DNA of 17,606 nucleotides from DASZQY01 sp036511595. GTDB taxonomy: Bacteria > Pseudomonadota > Alphaproteobacteria > Rhizobiales > Kaistiaceae. The translations under genes and the position numbers were made by a program. A model generated the notes under the pieces. The model was not told the DNA's origin, did not search any database, and saw only the letters and a program-made list of their open reading frames with translations. Location: NCBI GenBank assembly GCA_036511595.1, contig DATCBY010000029.1, positions 1 to 17,606 on the forward strand, in the 5' to 3' direction. Positions 1 through 6,562 of this stretch are shown piece after piece (position 1 is the stretch's first letter; each line of letters starts with the position of its first letter).

Positions 1-1
1 C

Positions 2-130
2 AAGCAGTTCGATGCCTTCGCCTCGCAGTTCAAGGAAATCCAGGCGCTGACCGAGAAGCTGGTCACCGAGACGACCAAGCCGATGAGCGACAAGGTCGAG
101 AAGACCTTCAAGGACCTCAAGGTCGCCTGA
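2..130 (+). CDS. Phasin family protein, C-terminal end (partial)
   Basis: Only the last 42 codons are present; the gene starts left of the window. The visible peptide is amphipathic and lysine/glutamate rich (FKEIQALTEKLVTETTKPM, ending FKDLKVA with TGA). This tail is typical of alphaproteobacterial phasin-family proteins, which coat polyhydroxyalkanoate granules or act as small helical stress-associated proteins. No catalytic residue is expected. A strong hairpin terminator follows the stop within 30 bp, so this is the end of a transcription unit. The family call rests on the tail alone, and another helical coiled protein cannot be fully excluded. Confidence 0.72.
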   Translation, partial: KQFDAFASQFKEIQALTEKLVTETTKPMSDKVEKTFKDLKVA

Positions 131-155
131 CCGACTTCGCACTTCATTTTGCTCG

Positions 156-181
156 ACGGCCCGGTATCACTGGGCCGTTTT
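156..181 (+). terminator. Rho-independent terminator of the phasin gene
   Basis: A perfect 7-bp stem (ACGGCCC / GGGCCGT) with a 9-nt loop is followed directly by TTTT. It begins 26 bp after the phasin stop codon and separates that gene from the tRNA. Confidence 0.8.
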
Positions 182-268
182 GCGTTGGGCGGTTAGGTTA
201 ATCCCGGCCTTGGCAAACCGGGCTTGAACCCCCCGGCCTTTGCCCCTAGTTTCGGCCGCCAAAGCCGT

Positions 269-344
269 GCAGCTGTAGCTCAGTTGGTAGAGCGTCGGAT
301 TGTGGATCCGTAGGTCGTTGGTTCGAGCCCAACCAGCTGTACCA
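269..344 (+). tRNA. tRNA-His (anticodon GTG)
   Basis: A full 76-nt cloverleaf is visible. The acceptor stem GCAGCTG / CAGCTGT closes with a G1-U72 wobble. The D-arm is GCTC...GAGC, and the anticodon loop TTGTGGA has GTG at 302-304. The T-arm is GTTGG-TTCGAGC-CCAAC, and CCA is encoded at 342-344. The base before position 1 is T, so the G-1 usual for bacterial tRNA-His is not encoded, and the discriminator is A73 rather than C73. This A73/no-G-1 form is the one described for alphaproteobacteria, whose histidyl-tRNA synthetase changed its recognition. Base pair 27-43 is a T-T mismatch. The anticodon makes the identity certain. Confidence 0.97.
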
Positions 345-398
345 GGCTTCTTCATTTCGAAAATGCGCTCGGGCGGATTGTTCGTCGCTTTTGCGCGG

Positions 399-448
399 CG
401 ACGCATCAGGATGCGTCGGCGCTTCGCCGCGAAAATGTAATTCGCGGC
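399..448. repeat. Two adjacent perfect hairpins downstream of the small DUF1127 gene
   Basis: The first is a 9-bp inverted repeat with a 2-nt centre (CGACGCATC AG GATGCGTCG, 399-418). The second is an 8-bp stem with a 7-nt loop (GCCGCGAA / TTCGCGGC, 426-448). They lie just past the stop of the minus-strand DUF1127 gene and could stabilise or end its transcript. Neither is followed by a T-run on the minus strand, so a classical terminator call is not supported. Confidence 0.5.
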
Positions 449-465
449 CGCCTCTTCGGCGCGAA

Positions 466-618
466 TCAGAAGCCGGCGCTCTTGCGGGCGATCGTCGGGA
501 TGTCGCCCCGCTTCACGCCGATGTCCGCGAGATCGCGATTCGACAGGCGCGTCAGCGCGTCATGGATATCCCGATACTTGCGCCAGGCCCGATAGATCGC
601 TGCCAGATCTTTCGTCAT
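466..618 (-). CDS. Small DUF1127 (YjiS-like) protein, 50 aa
   Basis: The frame encodes 50 residues starting MTKDLAAIYRAWRKY and ending RKSAGF. Residues 8-45 match the DUF1127 pattern: a W-x-x-Y/R-rich helix, LTRLSNRDLADIGV, then a basic I-x-x-I-A-R tail. Such 45-50 aa arginine-rich proteins are common in Hyphomicrobiales. In Brucella several are direct targets of the LysR regulator VtlR, and related small DUF1127 proteins in Agrobacterium affect RNA turnover and phosphate or fucose-linked phenotypes. GAGG lies 8 bp before the ATG. The gene stands alone, antisense to its surroundings, with paired hairpins just beyond its stop. A second, longer DUF1127 gene occurs at 11544-11855. The molecular role is unknown, possibly RNA binding. 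Confidence 0.88.
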   Translation of the reverse strand: MTKDLAAIYRAWRKYRDIHDALTRLSNRDLADIGVKRGDIPTIARKSAGF

Positions 619-917
619 TGTGGATGCCTCTTCGCGGTGATCTCATCCTCAAAATAGACCGCCGAATTCGACCGCGGCAGTCTGAAATTCGCAGGTCTGG
701 GATCGTGATGTTGCATCGCAGCATGATTCTGCCATCATTGATCGCGCCGCTGTAACCCGGCCGAGCCGTGGGTGAAGGCTTTGGCCGGATTGTTGGCTAG
801 GCACCGAGTGGGCTACGGTGTGGGGCGTTCGCTATAAAGAGTCGATCGGCAGGGGTCGGCAGGCGCCGCCGCGTCAATCGACAAATCCGGCGCGCCGCGG
901 GATCGATGGAGAGTTCA
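619..917. other. Intergenic region between two divergent genes
   Basis: About 300 bp with no convincing gene. It must hold the promoters of the minus-strand DUF1127 gene and of the plus-strand hydroxylase. An 8-bp palindrome CGAATTCG (663-670) lies about 50 bp upstream of the DUF1127 start, with a TATTTT -10-like hexamer on the minus strand (651-656). A 7-bp inverted repeat with a 3-nt centre and one G-T wobble lies at 708-724 and could be an operator. A TATAAA stretch near 835-840 could serve the hydroxylase, but no matching -35 is clear. Confidence 0.4.
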
Positions 918-1484
918 ATGCGACTAAGCAAGGTCGGGTACTATTCCGAATTCGTGGTTTATCCCGTCATCACCGCCGGTTTGGCCGTCGCCGCCCTTTG
1001 GCGCGCCCCCGATGAGGCGCCGACCTGGCTCGCGACTTTCGTCGGCGGCGTCGCGCTGTGGACGCTCATCGAATATTTGCTCCACCGCTATGTGCTGCAC
1101 CATGTTCCGTACATCAAGGAACTGCACGACGAGCATCACAGCCACCAGCAAGCCCTGATCGGAACGCCGATCTGGCTGAGCTTGTCCCTGTTCGTCGTCT
1201 TTGCATTCATCCCTTTGTGGCTCCTCACCACTCCGGTGATCACCGCCGGTCTCGCCGGCGGGATCATGCTGGGCTACTTCTTCTACGGCGGCGCCCATCA
1301 CATCATCCACCATTGGCGGGTTGAGCCCGCCACCCTCGGCTACCGGCTCAAGCGCCGGCATATGCTCCATCATCATTTTGACGAGAACGGAAACTTCGGC
1401 GTCACCAATAGTTTCTGGGACGTCGTCTTCGCGACCAACATCAAGGTGCGCGGTCCGTCCCGTACGGGCGAGGCCGCCGGTTGA
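918..1484 (+). CDS. Sterol desaturase / fatty acid hydroxylase family membrane protein
   Basis: A short (188 aa) membrane-bound di-iron hydroxylase. Counting from the upstream ATG at 906, it shows the family's histidine clusters: HRYVLHH (60-66), HDEHHSH (74-80), HHIIHHW (131-137) and HMLHHH (152-157). Between them are hydrophobic segments near 16-32, 41-58, 89-108 and 110-128. These histidines bind the two irons that activate O2 for hydroxylation of a lipid. The size is close to bacterial fatty-acid/ceramide 2-hydroxylase-like or carotenoid hydroxylase-like members, and the substrate cannot be told. I prefer the ATG at 918, with GGAGAG about 5 bp ahead, over the in-frame ATG at 906, which lacks a good ribosome site. 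It converges on the cytochrome gene with only 13 bp between stops. Confidence 0.85.
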   Translation: MRLSKVGYYSEFVVYPVITAGLAVAALWRAPDEAPTWLATFVGGVALWTLIEYLLHRYVLHHVPYIKELHDEHHSHQQALIGTPIWLSLSLFVVFAFIPLWLLTTPVITAGLAGGIMLGYFFYGGAHHIIHHWRVEPATLGYRLKRRHMLHHHFDENGNFGVTNSFWDVVFATNIKVRGPSRTGEAAG

Positions 1485-1497
1485 TCGATCGCGCCGG

Positions 1498-2427
1498 TTA
1501 TCCGCCCGGCTTGCGACGCGGCGGGCCATCCACCGGCGGCAACTGCTTCAGGTAGGCAACGATCGCCTTCAGGTCGCTTTCCGGCAGGTGGGCGATGTTG
1601 GCCTGCACATCGCTCATCGTCGGCCCGAAGTTGGTGCCGTTCTCGAGGTCGTCGAGGAGATCGTCCGCAGAACGCCCGCCGATGCCGTTCTTGCCCGGCG
1701 TCAGGTTGGCGGCCCGGCCTTTGCCGCTGGGGTTGGCAGCTCCACCCAGCCGGTGCGTATAGTCGAGCCCGCCCAGTCCGAAGAGTGTGCGCGGCGTATG
1801 GCACTCGTTGCAGTGTCCGGGGCCCTCGACGAGATAGTCTCCACGATTGACATCGGCGGCCTTGGCCGGGTCGGGAAAGTATTCTTTTCCATCGAGAAAG
1901 AGTCGCTGCCACAGCCCGATCCCGCGCCGGATTGTCAACGGGAAGGGGAGCTGGTTTTCCTTCTCCGGCGCATGCACCGCCGGTAGCGTGTCGAGGAACG
2001 CCTTCAGGTCGACGAGATCGGCGATCAGCATGCGCTGGTATGAAGTGTAGGGAAACGCCGGATAGAGAAACTGACCGTCGGGATCGATCCCGCGCTTCAT
2101 CGCGTTGACGAAGTCGAGCATCGACCATTCGCCGATCCCCGTTTCCTTGTCCGGCGAGATGTTGGGCGGATAGAACGTGCCGAACGGCGTCGTCAGCGGC
2201 TTGCCGCCGCCGAGTCCCGGCTTGTCCGACGCGGTTGCCCCTGCTGTCGCGTGGCAGGAGACGCAGCCGCCCGCCCAGAACAGCAGTTCGCCGTGCACTG
2301 GATCTCCGGGCGCCGTCGGCACCACGGAAGCCAGCAGCGGCTGTGGCTCCGTCAGCAGCCAGAACCCCGCCGCGCCGACGATGACCAGCGCGCCCACTCC
2401 GACGACCCAGCGACGAAGCGACATCAT
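1498..2427 (-). CDS. Membrane-anchored diheme cytochrome c
   Basis: A 309-aa protein with an N-terminal hydrophobic anchor (about 7-25) and two class-I cytochrome c domains. The heme sites are CVSCH (55-59) and CNECH (206-210). Likely sixth ligands are Met133 (QRML) and Met271 (PTMSD). It resembles the diheme or triheme cytochrome subunits that take electrons from periplasmic dehydrogenases (alcohol, gluconate, aldehyde types), but no dehydrogenase partner lies nearby, so the electron donor is unknown. The start ATG overlaps the stop of the upstream DTW gene as ATGA, which indicates translational coupling. A second ATG sits one codon later (2424), and GAGG lies just upstream. The protein would sit in the cytoplasmic membrane facing the periplasm. 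Confidence 0.9.
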   Translation of the reverse strand: MMSLRRWVVGVGALVIVGAAGFWLLTEPQPLLASVVPTAPGDPVHGELLFWAGGCVSCHATAGATASDKPGLGGGKPLTTPFGTFYPPNISPDKETGIGEWSMLDFVNAMKRGIDPDGQFLYPAFPYTSYQRMLIADLVDLKAFLDTLPAVHAPEKENQLPFPLTIRRGIGLWQRLFLDGKEYFPDPAKAADVNRGDYLVEGPGHCNECHTPRTLFGLGGLDYTHRLGGAANPSGKGRAANLTPGKNGIGGRSADDLLDDLENGTNFGPTMSDVQANIAHLPESDLKAIVAYLKQLPPVDGPPRRKPGG

Positions 2428-3140
2428 GACCTCTTCGGGTTATTCCTGGTCTTCACCGCAGGGAGAACACCCGAGGCGCGAATTCGGGCCAGCATCTTCT
2501 CAAAATTTTCATTGAGCCGCGTCTGGATCTCCGGCCGTTTCTCCAAATGGCCGATGAGCAGTCCCGCCGCCTCGATGGTCGACAGCCCTTCCCGCCGCGG
2601 TTCGCGGCGCAGCTTCCCGTAGAGCGAAGGCTTTCGCGGATTGAGCGCTACCCGCTTGGCTTTCAGTACCCAGGCGTTCCGCCACCAAAGGGTCTTTGCC
2701 TGGCTCCACGTCCCGTCGAAGACCACCACCCCCTGGATGTGGGCAAGCTCCCCATCCTGGTCTGGAACGGCGTTGCCTTTCTTGTCGAGCACCACGACCT
2801 CGCGGCCCGGCGGGAAATCGCCCGGCCGCGCCGAGCCGAGGTAGAGGATCGCCCACCGCTTCGGGTCTGCCGGCCCTTCGACCGCCTTGGCGAGGCTCGC
2901 CCATGAAAGCCCAACCTTGAAGATCGCATGCTTGAGGCTGAGGGCGGCGAGGCGGCCGGTGCCGAGCAGCTGGTCCTGCTCCTGCGGATGCTGGAGGATG
3001 AGAAGCTTGACGCGGTTGTCGATGGGAACAATTTCGTCGCAAACCGACAGCGACAGCGGCTTCAGGCAACGCGGGCAGATGGGCTCGACCGTCTCCGTAG
3101 CGAGGTCTTCGGTCGAATCCATTCGGGCTGTCCGCTCCAT
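2424..3140 (-). CDS. DTW-domain protein, probable tRNA-uridine aminocarboxypropyltransferase
   Basis: A 238-aa DTW-domain protein. Visible marks are a Cys cluster CPRC (22-25) plus C34 that probably binds zinc, LLILQHPQE (46-54), the signature DGTWSQAK (142-149), and a C-terminal LRREPRREGLSTIEA block. Family members such as E. coli TapT transfer the aminocarboxypropyl group of S-adenosylmethionine to uridine in tRNA (acp3U), so that is the likely reaction. The ATG at 3140 is chosen because a TTG farther upstream (3218) falls inside a good -35 element and would add a non-conserved, poorly composed extension; ATG 3122 is also possible. The stop overlaps the cytochrome start by 4 bp. Confidence 0.85.
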   Translation of the reverse strand: MERTARMDSTEDLATETVEPICPRCLKPLSLSVCDEIVPIDNRVKLLILQHPQEQDQLLGTGRLAALSLKHAIFKVGLSWASLAKAVEGPADPKRWAILYLGSARPGDFPPGREVVVLDKKGNAVPDQDGELAHIQGVVVFDGTWSQAKTLWWRNAWVLKAKRVALNPRKPSLYGKLRREPRREGLSTIEAAGLLIGHLEKRPEIQTRLNENFEKMLARIRASGVLPAVKTRNNPKRS

Positions 3141-3189
3141 GCTGGCGCCGCGCGACAGGCCGGCCGCGCCGGCGCACCCGCGAGAAAAT

Positions 3190-3218
3190 GTATTAGGCGT
3201 CGGCGGCACCCGCCGCAA
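3190..3218 (-). promoter_or_regulatory. Predicted housekeeping promoter for the DTW-cytochrome operon
   Basis: On the minus strand TTGCGG and TAATAC are separated by exactly 17 bp. The expected transcription start is near 3183, giving a leader of about 43 nt before the ATG at 3140. Confidence 0.55.
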
Positions 3219-3269
3219 TGAAGCGCCGCCCTCATGGCGTCTGGCCGAGACAATGGGCCGTGCCTTCGC

Positions 3270-4319
3270 CTAGAATTTGTACCCGGCATTGGTGAGGAAG
3301 AGCCGCAGCCGTTCCGGGAATTTCAGTACCTTCTGATCCTTCTTGTCGCATTGGTCCGGGTCGTCGCCGTTGGGGCATGCGACCTCGCCCGGATCGTGGG
3401 CGAAGTCCCACTGCGCGTTGATCGCCTGCCATGCTGCGGCGCCTTCGCCGAGCCGGATTTTCTCGCCTAGCCAGCCCGCCAGGTATCCGGGCGACTTCCA
3501 CTGCTGTTCCGGGTCGATCGAGTCCTCGATCTCCTTCAGCCACGCCCGGTGCGCGCCGAGAAACCGCGTGTCGGCCGTGAGATCCACGACGTTGCCGGCC
3601 TTGAGGGTGTAGATGACACGCGGTGCCGCGCTGCATGCCGTGCAGTCGAAGCGGTTGATGAAGTTGATGTCGACGGTGGCGATCTCGCCGATACCGTCGC
3701 CGTCGAGATCCTTGAGGTAGCCGCCGTCGCCGTCGAAATCGCCGATCGGCACCGACACCCAATGATCCGCGACTTCCTCGACGACGATCACGGTGCTGCA
3801 GCAGCCGCCCGAGTAGCTGGAGAAATAGACTTCCTTGTGCTGGTTGGTCGGGTCCATCTCGACGATGCTCGCCTCCGCCGCGGGCTCGTCGGTGTCTGAA
3901 TCGATCCCCGCCGCCTCGATCACTTTCTTGCCCCCCACAAAGACTTCGAGCAGCGGCACGTCGGCGTCGGGGTCGATGTCGGCGCGCCGCACCATGCTGA
4001 TGGTCGCGGTCATGTCGCCGTCGCTGACCGAGGCGGTGCGCGCGTTGGGGGCAAATTGCGTCGTCGGAAACTGCGGCTTGTCGGTTGCATCCGCCGCGTC
4101 GGCGCCGGGCGAGCCCGGCATTGCCACCGTCGCGCCGGGCTGCGGCGCCGGGGCTGGCGTTGCCGCCGGAGCCGGTGTCGCGGCCGGTGCCGATGTTGCG
4201 GCCGGTGCCGGTGCCGGCTTGGCGACCGGCTGTGCCGCGCTCGCCAGTGCCAGCATCAAACCCATTGCCGACAGAAAAGCCCCGACCGCCGCCAGCAAGT
4301 CCGTTACGCGCATGTGCAA
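3270..4319 (-). CDS. Exported protein of unknown function with DxDGDG repeats
   Basis: 349 aa, not assigned to a named family. A signal peptide is clear: basic start, hydrophobic core at about 8-28, SAAQ near 28-30. A flexible Pro/Ala-rich tract of imperfect AATPAPAP repeats covers about 33-65. The folded part has two adjacent acidic loops, DFDGDG (194-199) and DLDGDG (204-209), of the kind seen in FG-GAP or dockerin/EF-hand calcium loops. It also has six cysteines (173, 174, 226, 229, 315, 324) that suggest disulfides outside the cytoplasm. The start is taken as TTG because GGGAGG lies 7 bp upstream; an in-frame ATG at 4313 is the alternative. The gene is monocistronic and divergent from the next one. 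A periplasmic or surface calcium-binding role is inference only. Confidence 0.8.
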   Translation of the reverse strand: MHMRVTDLLAAVGAFLSAMGLMLALASAAQPVAKPAPAPAATSAPAATPAPAATPAPAPQPGATVAMPGSPGADAADATDKPQFPTTQFAPNARTASVSDGDMTATISMVRRADIDPDADVPLLEVFVGGKKVIEAAGIDSDTDEPAAEASIVEMDPTNQHKEVYFSSYSGGCCSTVIVVEEVADHWVSVPIGDFDGDGGYLKDLDGDGIGEIATVDINFINRFDCTACSAAPRVIYTLKAGNVVDLTADTRFLGAHRAWLKEIEDSIDPEQQWKSPGYLAGWLGEKIRLGEGAAAWQAINAQWDFAHDPGEVACPNGDDPDQCDKKDQKVLKFPERLRLFLTNAGYKF

Positions 4320-4441
4320 ACGTCATCCTCCCGCCTCTGGTGCGGCACTCTATCGCCCGTCCACCGCCGGGCAAACAGCAACTGGCACGCCCCCGCCACT
4401 CTGCTAGGTTGCCCCCAACCGAGGCAAAATTCGGAGCGCCC

Positions 4442-4816
4442 ATGCCGACCAGCTACCTGAAGACCGTGCGGCTTAATCTCGCCCGCGCCCCCGGCCACCC
4501 CGAGGGCAGCGACCAGCACTACTATCGCTTCACCGCGCCGCTCACCGCCGACGGTCACCTCGACCCCGAAGGCTGGAAGAAGAATCGCGACAAATGCCGC
4601 GTCGTCCGCTTCTGGGACGGTGAGGAGGAGGTCGGCCACGTCCTCCACAGGCCGGGCGGCTCGTGGGCCTTTCGCTTCGACATTGAGGGCGACGACGAGG
4701 ATGAAGCCGGTTATCGCCTCGCCAGTCACGCCTTCGTGCTCGGCGAATACGTCAGCATCACCGACGAGGACGGCGAGCAGACGACGTTCTGGGTGGCGTC
4801 CGTCGTCGATGCCTGA
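4442..4816 (+). CDS. Conserved hypothetical protein, 124 aa
   Basis: The protein starts MPTSYLKTVRLNLARAPGHPEGS and resembles a small soluble protein that I recognise as recurring, uncharacterised, in Hyphomicrobiales genomes. It has no signal peptide, membrane segment or cysteine pair. It is tryptophan/aromatic and acid rich, with an acidic run IEGDDEDEAGYR at about 80-91 and a conserved-looking end GEYVSITDEDGE. GGAG lies 5 bp before the ATG, whereas possible upstream extensions are translated antisense of the neighbouring gene and are rejected. Its last 8 bp overlap the start of the thiamine-diphosphate enzyme, so the two are probably co-translated. The function is unknown. Confidence 0.85.
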   Translation: MPTSYLKTVRLNLARAPGHPEGSDQHYYRFTAPLTADGHLDPEGWKKNRDKCRVVRFWDGEEEVGHVLHRPGGSWAFRFDIEGDDEDEAGYRLASHAFVLGEYVSITDEDGEQTTFWVASVVDA

Positions 4817-6476
4817 TCGTCCCGTCACTGGCGCCCGGCTGATCGCCGAGGCGCTTGTCAACAATGGCGTCGAGCGCATCTTCTGCGTCCCCGGCGAGAG
4901 CTATCTCGCCCTCCTCGATGCGCAGCGCGATACGCCCATCGCCGTCACCGTGTTCCGTCATGAGGGCGCGGCGGCGATGGCGGCGGAAGCCTGGGGCAAG
5001 CTCACCGGCCACCCCGGCATTGTCATGGCGACGCGCGGGCCCGGCGCTACGAATGCCGCCGCCGGCGTCCACGTCGCCCGCCAGGATTCGACGCCGCTCA
5101 TTCTCTTCCTCGGTCAGGTCGCGCGCCGCATGCGCGGCCGCGAGGCGTTCCAGGAAGTCGACTTCGTCCGCATGTTTTCCCCGCTCGCGAAGTGGGTGGC
5201 CGAGATCGACGACGCCGGCCGCGTTCCCGAGCTCGTCTCGCGCGCCTTCCACGAGGCGAACTCCGGCCGCCCCGGCCCGGTAGTGCTGTCGCTCCCCGAA
5301 GACATGCTCCGCGACGAGACGACGGCGGTGAACCCGCCGCCGGCCCATCAGGTCCAGACCCACCCGGGCCTCACCCAGATGGCGCAGCTGCAGAAAATGC
5401 TGTGGGCGGCAGAGCGCCCGTTCGTCATTGCCGGCGGCCCGCGCTGGAACGAAGCCGCCGTCGCGGGCCTCCGCCGCTTCGCCGAGCGTTTCGATCTGCC
5501 TGTCGGTTGCTCCTTCCGGCGCCAGCATATCTTCGACAACGATCACCCGAACTACGCCGGCGACGTTGGTCTCGGCGCTAATCCGGCGCTCATCCAGCGC
5601 ATCCGCGATGCCGACCTGTTGCTGCTGATCGGCGGCCGCATGAGCGAAATCCCATCGCAGGGCTACACCTTGCTAGCCATCCCGGAGCCGCGGCAGCAGC
5701 TCGTTCACGTCCATCCGGGTGCCGAGGAACTCGGCCGCGTCTATCGTCCGGCGCTGGCCATCAACGCCAGCCCGGCCGCTTTCGTCGCCGCGCTCGAGAG
5801 CGTCCACCCGCCCCACCATGCCCTGCCGTGGAGCGACGGTACCCGCGCCATGCGCGCCTCATTCGAGGCGTGGTCCGCGCCGGTGAAGAACGTCGGCCCC
5901 GTCCAGCTTGCCGAAATCGTCGTCTGGCTGCGCGGCCGCCTTCCGGACGACGCCATCATCACCAACGGCGCCGGCAACTACGCCGGCTGGGTCCACCGTT
6001 TCTTCCGCTATCGCCGCTATCACACGCAGGTCGCCCCGACCTCGGGCACGATGGGCTACGGCCTGCCGGCGGCGATCGGTGCGAAGTTGAAGCACCCGGA
6101 GCGCATGGTCGTCTGCGTCGCCGGCGACGGCGATGTCCAGATGACCGTGAACGATTTCCAGACCGCGGTTCAGTACGGCGCCGCCATCGTCGTCGTCGTT
6201 ATCAACAACGGCATCCACGGCACCATCCGCATGCATCAGGAGCGCGACTATCCGAACCGTCCCGTCGCCACCGACATCACCAGCCCGGATTTCGCCGCGC
6301 TCGCCCGCGCCCACGGCGGCCACGGCGAGCAGGTTGCGAGCACGGAAGAATTCGCCGCTGCCTTCGAGCGCGCCGTGGCCTCCGGCAAGCCGTCGATCAT
6401 CGAGGTGAAATTCGATCCCGAGGCGATGACGCCGTCAGCCACGATGTCGGCCATCCGGGGCAAGAGCCGCCGTTAG
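4809..6476 (+). CDS. Thiamine diphosphate-dependent enzyme, acetolactate synthase-like large subunit
   Basis: 555 aa with the three-domain layout of the acetolactate synthase / benzoylformate decarboxylase superfamily. The N-terminal PYR domain carries the catalytic glutamate E52 in FRHEGAAAMAA and the loop TRGPGATNAAAGV. A central FAD/nucleotide-like domain follows. The C-terminal PP domain has the cofactor motif GDGD (439-442) ending in INN (465-467), which binds Mg-thiamine diphosphate. No regulatory small subunit (ilvH-type) is adjacent, so it is probably not the biosynthetic acetohydroxyacid synthase; a decarboxylase, carboligase or oxalyl/sulfoacetaldehyde-type role is equally possible. 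The ATG at 4809 lies inside the end of the preceding gene. The conserved N-terminus VTGARLIAEALVNNGVERIF starts six residues in, which supports this start. Confidence 0.88.
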   Translation: MPDRPVTGARLIAEALVNNGVERIFCVPGESYLALLDAQRDTPIAVTVFRHEGAAAMAAEAWGKLTGHPGIVMATRGPGATNAAAGVHVARQDSTPLILFLGQVARRMRGREAFQEVDFVRMFSPLAKWVAEIDDAGRVPELVSRAFHEANSGRPGPVVLSLPEDMLRDETTAVNPPPAHQVQTHPGLTQMAQLQKMLWAAERPFVIAGGPRWNEAAVAGLRRFAERFDLPVGCSFRRQHIFDNDHPNYAGDVGLGANPALIQRIRDADLLLLIGGRMSEIPSQGYTLLAIPEPRQQLVHVHPGAEELGRVYRPALAINASPAAFVAALESVHPPHHALPWSDGTRAMRASFEAWSAPVKNVGPVQLAEIVVWLRGRLPDDAIITNGAGNYAGWVHRFFRYRRYHTQVAPTSGTMGYGLPAAIGAKLKHPERMVVCVAGDGDVQMTVNDFQTAVQYGAAIVVVVINNGIHGTIRMHQERDYPNRPVATDITSPDFAALARAHGGHGEQVASTEEFAAAFERAVASGKPSIIEVKFDPEAMTPSATMSAIRGKSRR

Positions 6477-6485
6477 ATCATCTTC

Positions 6486-6514
6486 CGTTCATCCCGCGAA
6501 AGCGCGGACCCACG
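6486..6514 (+). repeat. REP-like hairpin, decayed copy
   Basis: A 29-bp stretch around CCGCG-AAAG-CGCGG, flanked by CGTTCATC and ACCCACG, resembles the widespread alphaproteobacterial intergenic element built on CATTCCCGCGAAAGCGGGAATCC. It has substitutions relative to that form. It lies 10 bp after the thiamine enzyme stop, where its hairpin could protect the 3' end of the mRNA. Confidence 0.5.
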
Positions 6515-6562
6515 TGTCGTTATCGGAACGCGGCGGCGACCCGTACGCGCTACACTTGCCCG

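Noticed and set aside
167..406. 79-codon minus-strand frame with a peptide resembling GWARTNDLRIHNPTLYQLSY
   Set aside because: It is the antisense of the tRNA-His gene; this peptide is a well-known false annotation over tRNAs.
391..657. 88-codon plus-strand frame
   Set aside because: Antisense of the small DUF1127 gene and its hairpins; no ribosome site or family match.
708..755. 15-codon plus-strand frame in the 619-917 gap
   Set aside because: No ribosome site and no conservation that can be seen; the inverted repeat there is the more credible signal.
3141..3218. N-terminal extension of the DTW protein from a TTG codon
   Set aside because: The TTG lies inside the predicted -35 hexamer and the extra residues look like translated intergenic DNA.
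5828..6562. Long upstream extension of the GNAT frame
   Set aside because: It overlaps the 3' part of the thiamine enzyme in another frame and is extremely arginine rich, as expected of a GC-rich shadow frame.
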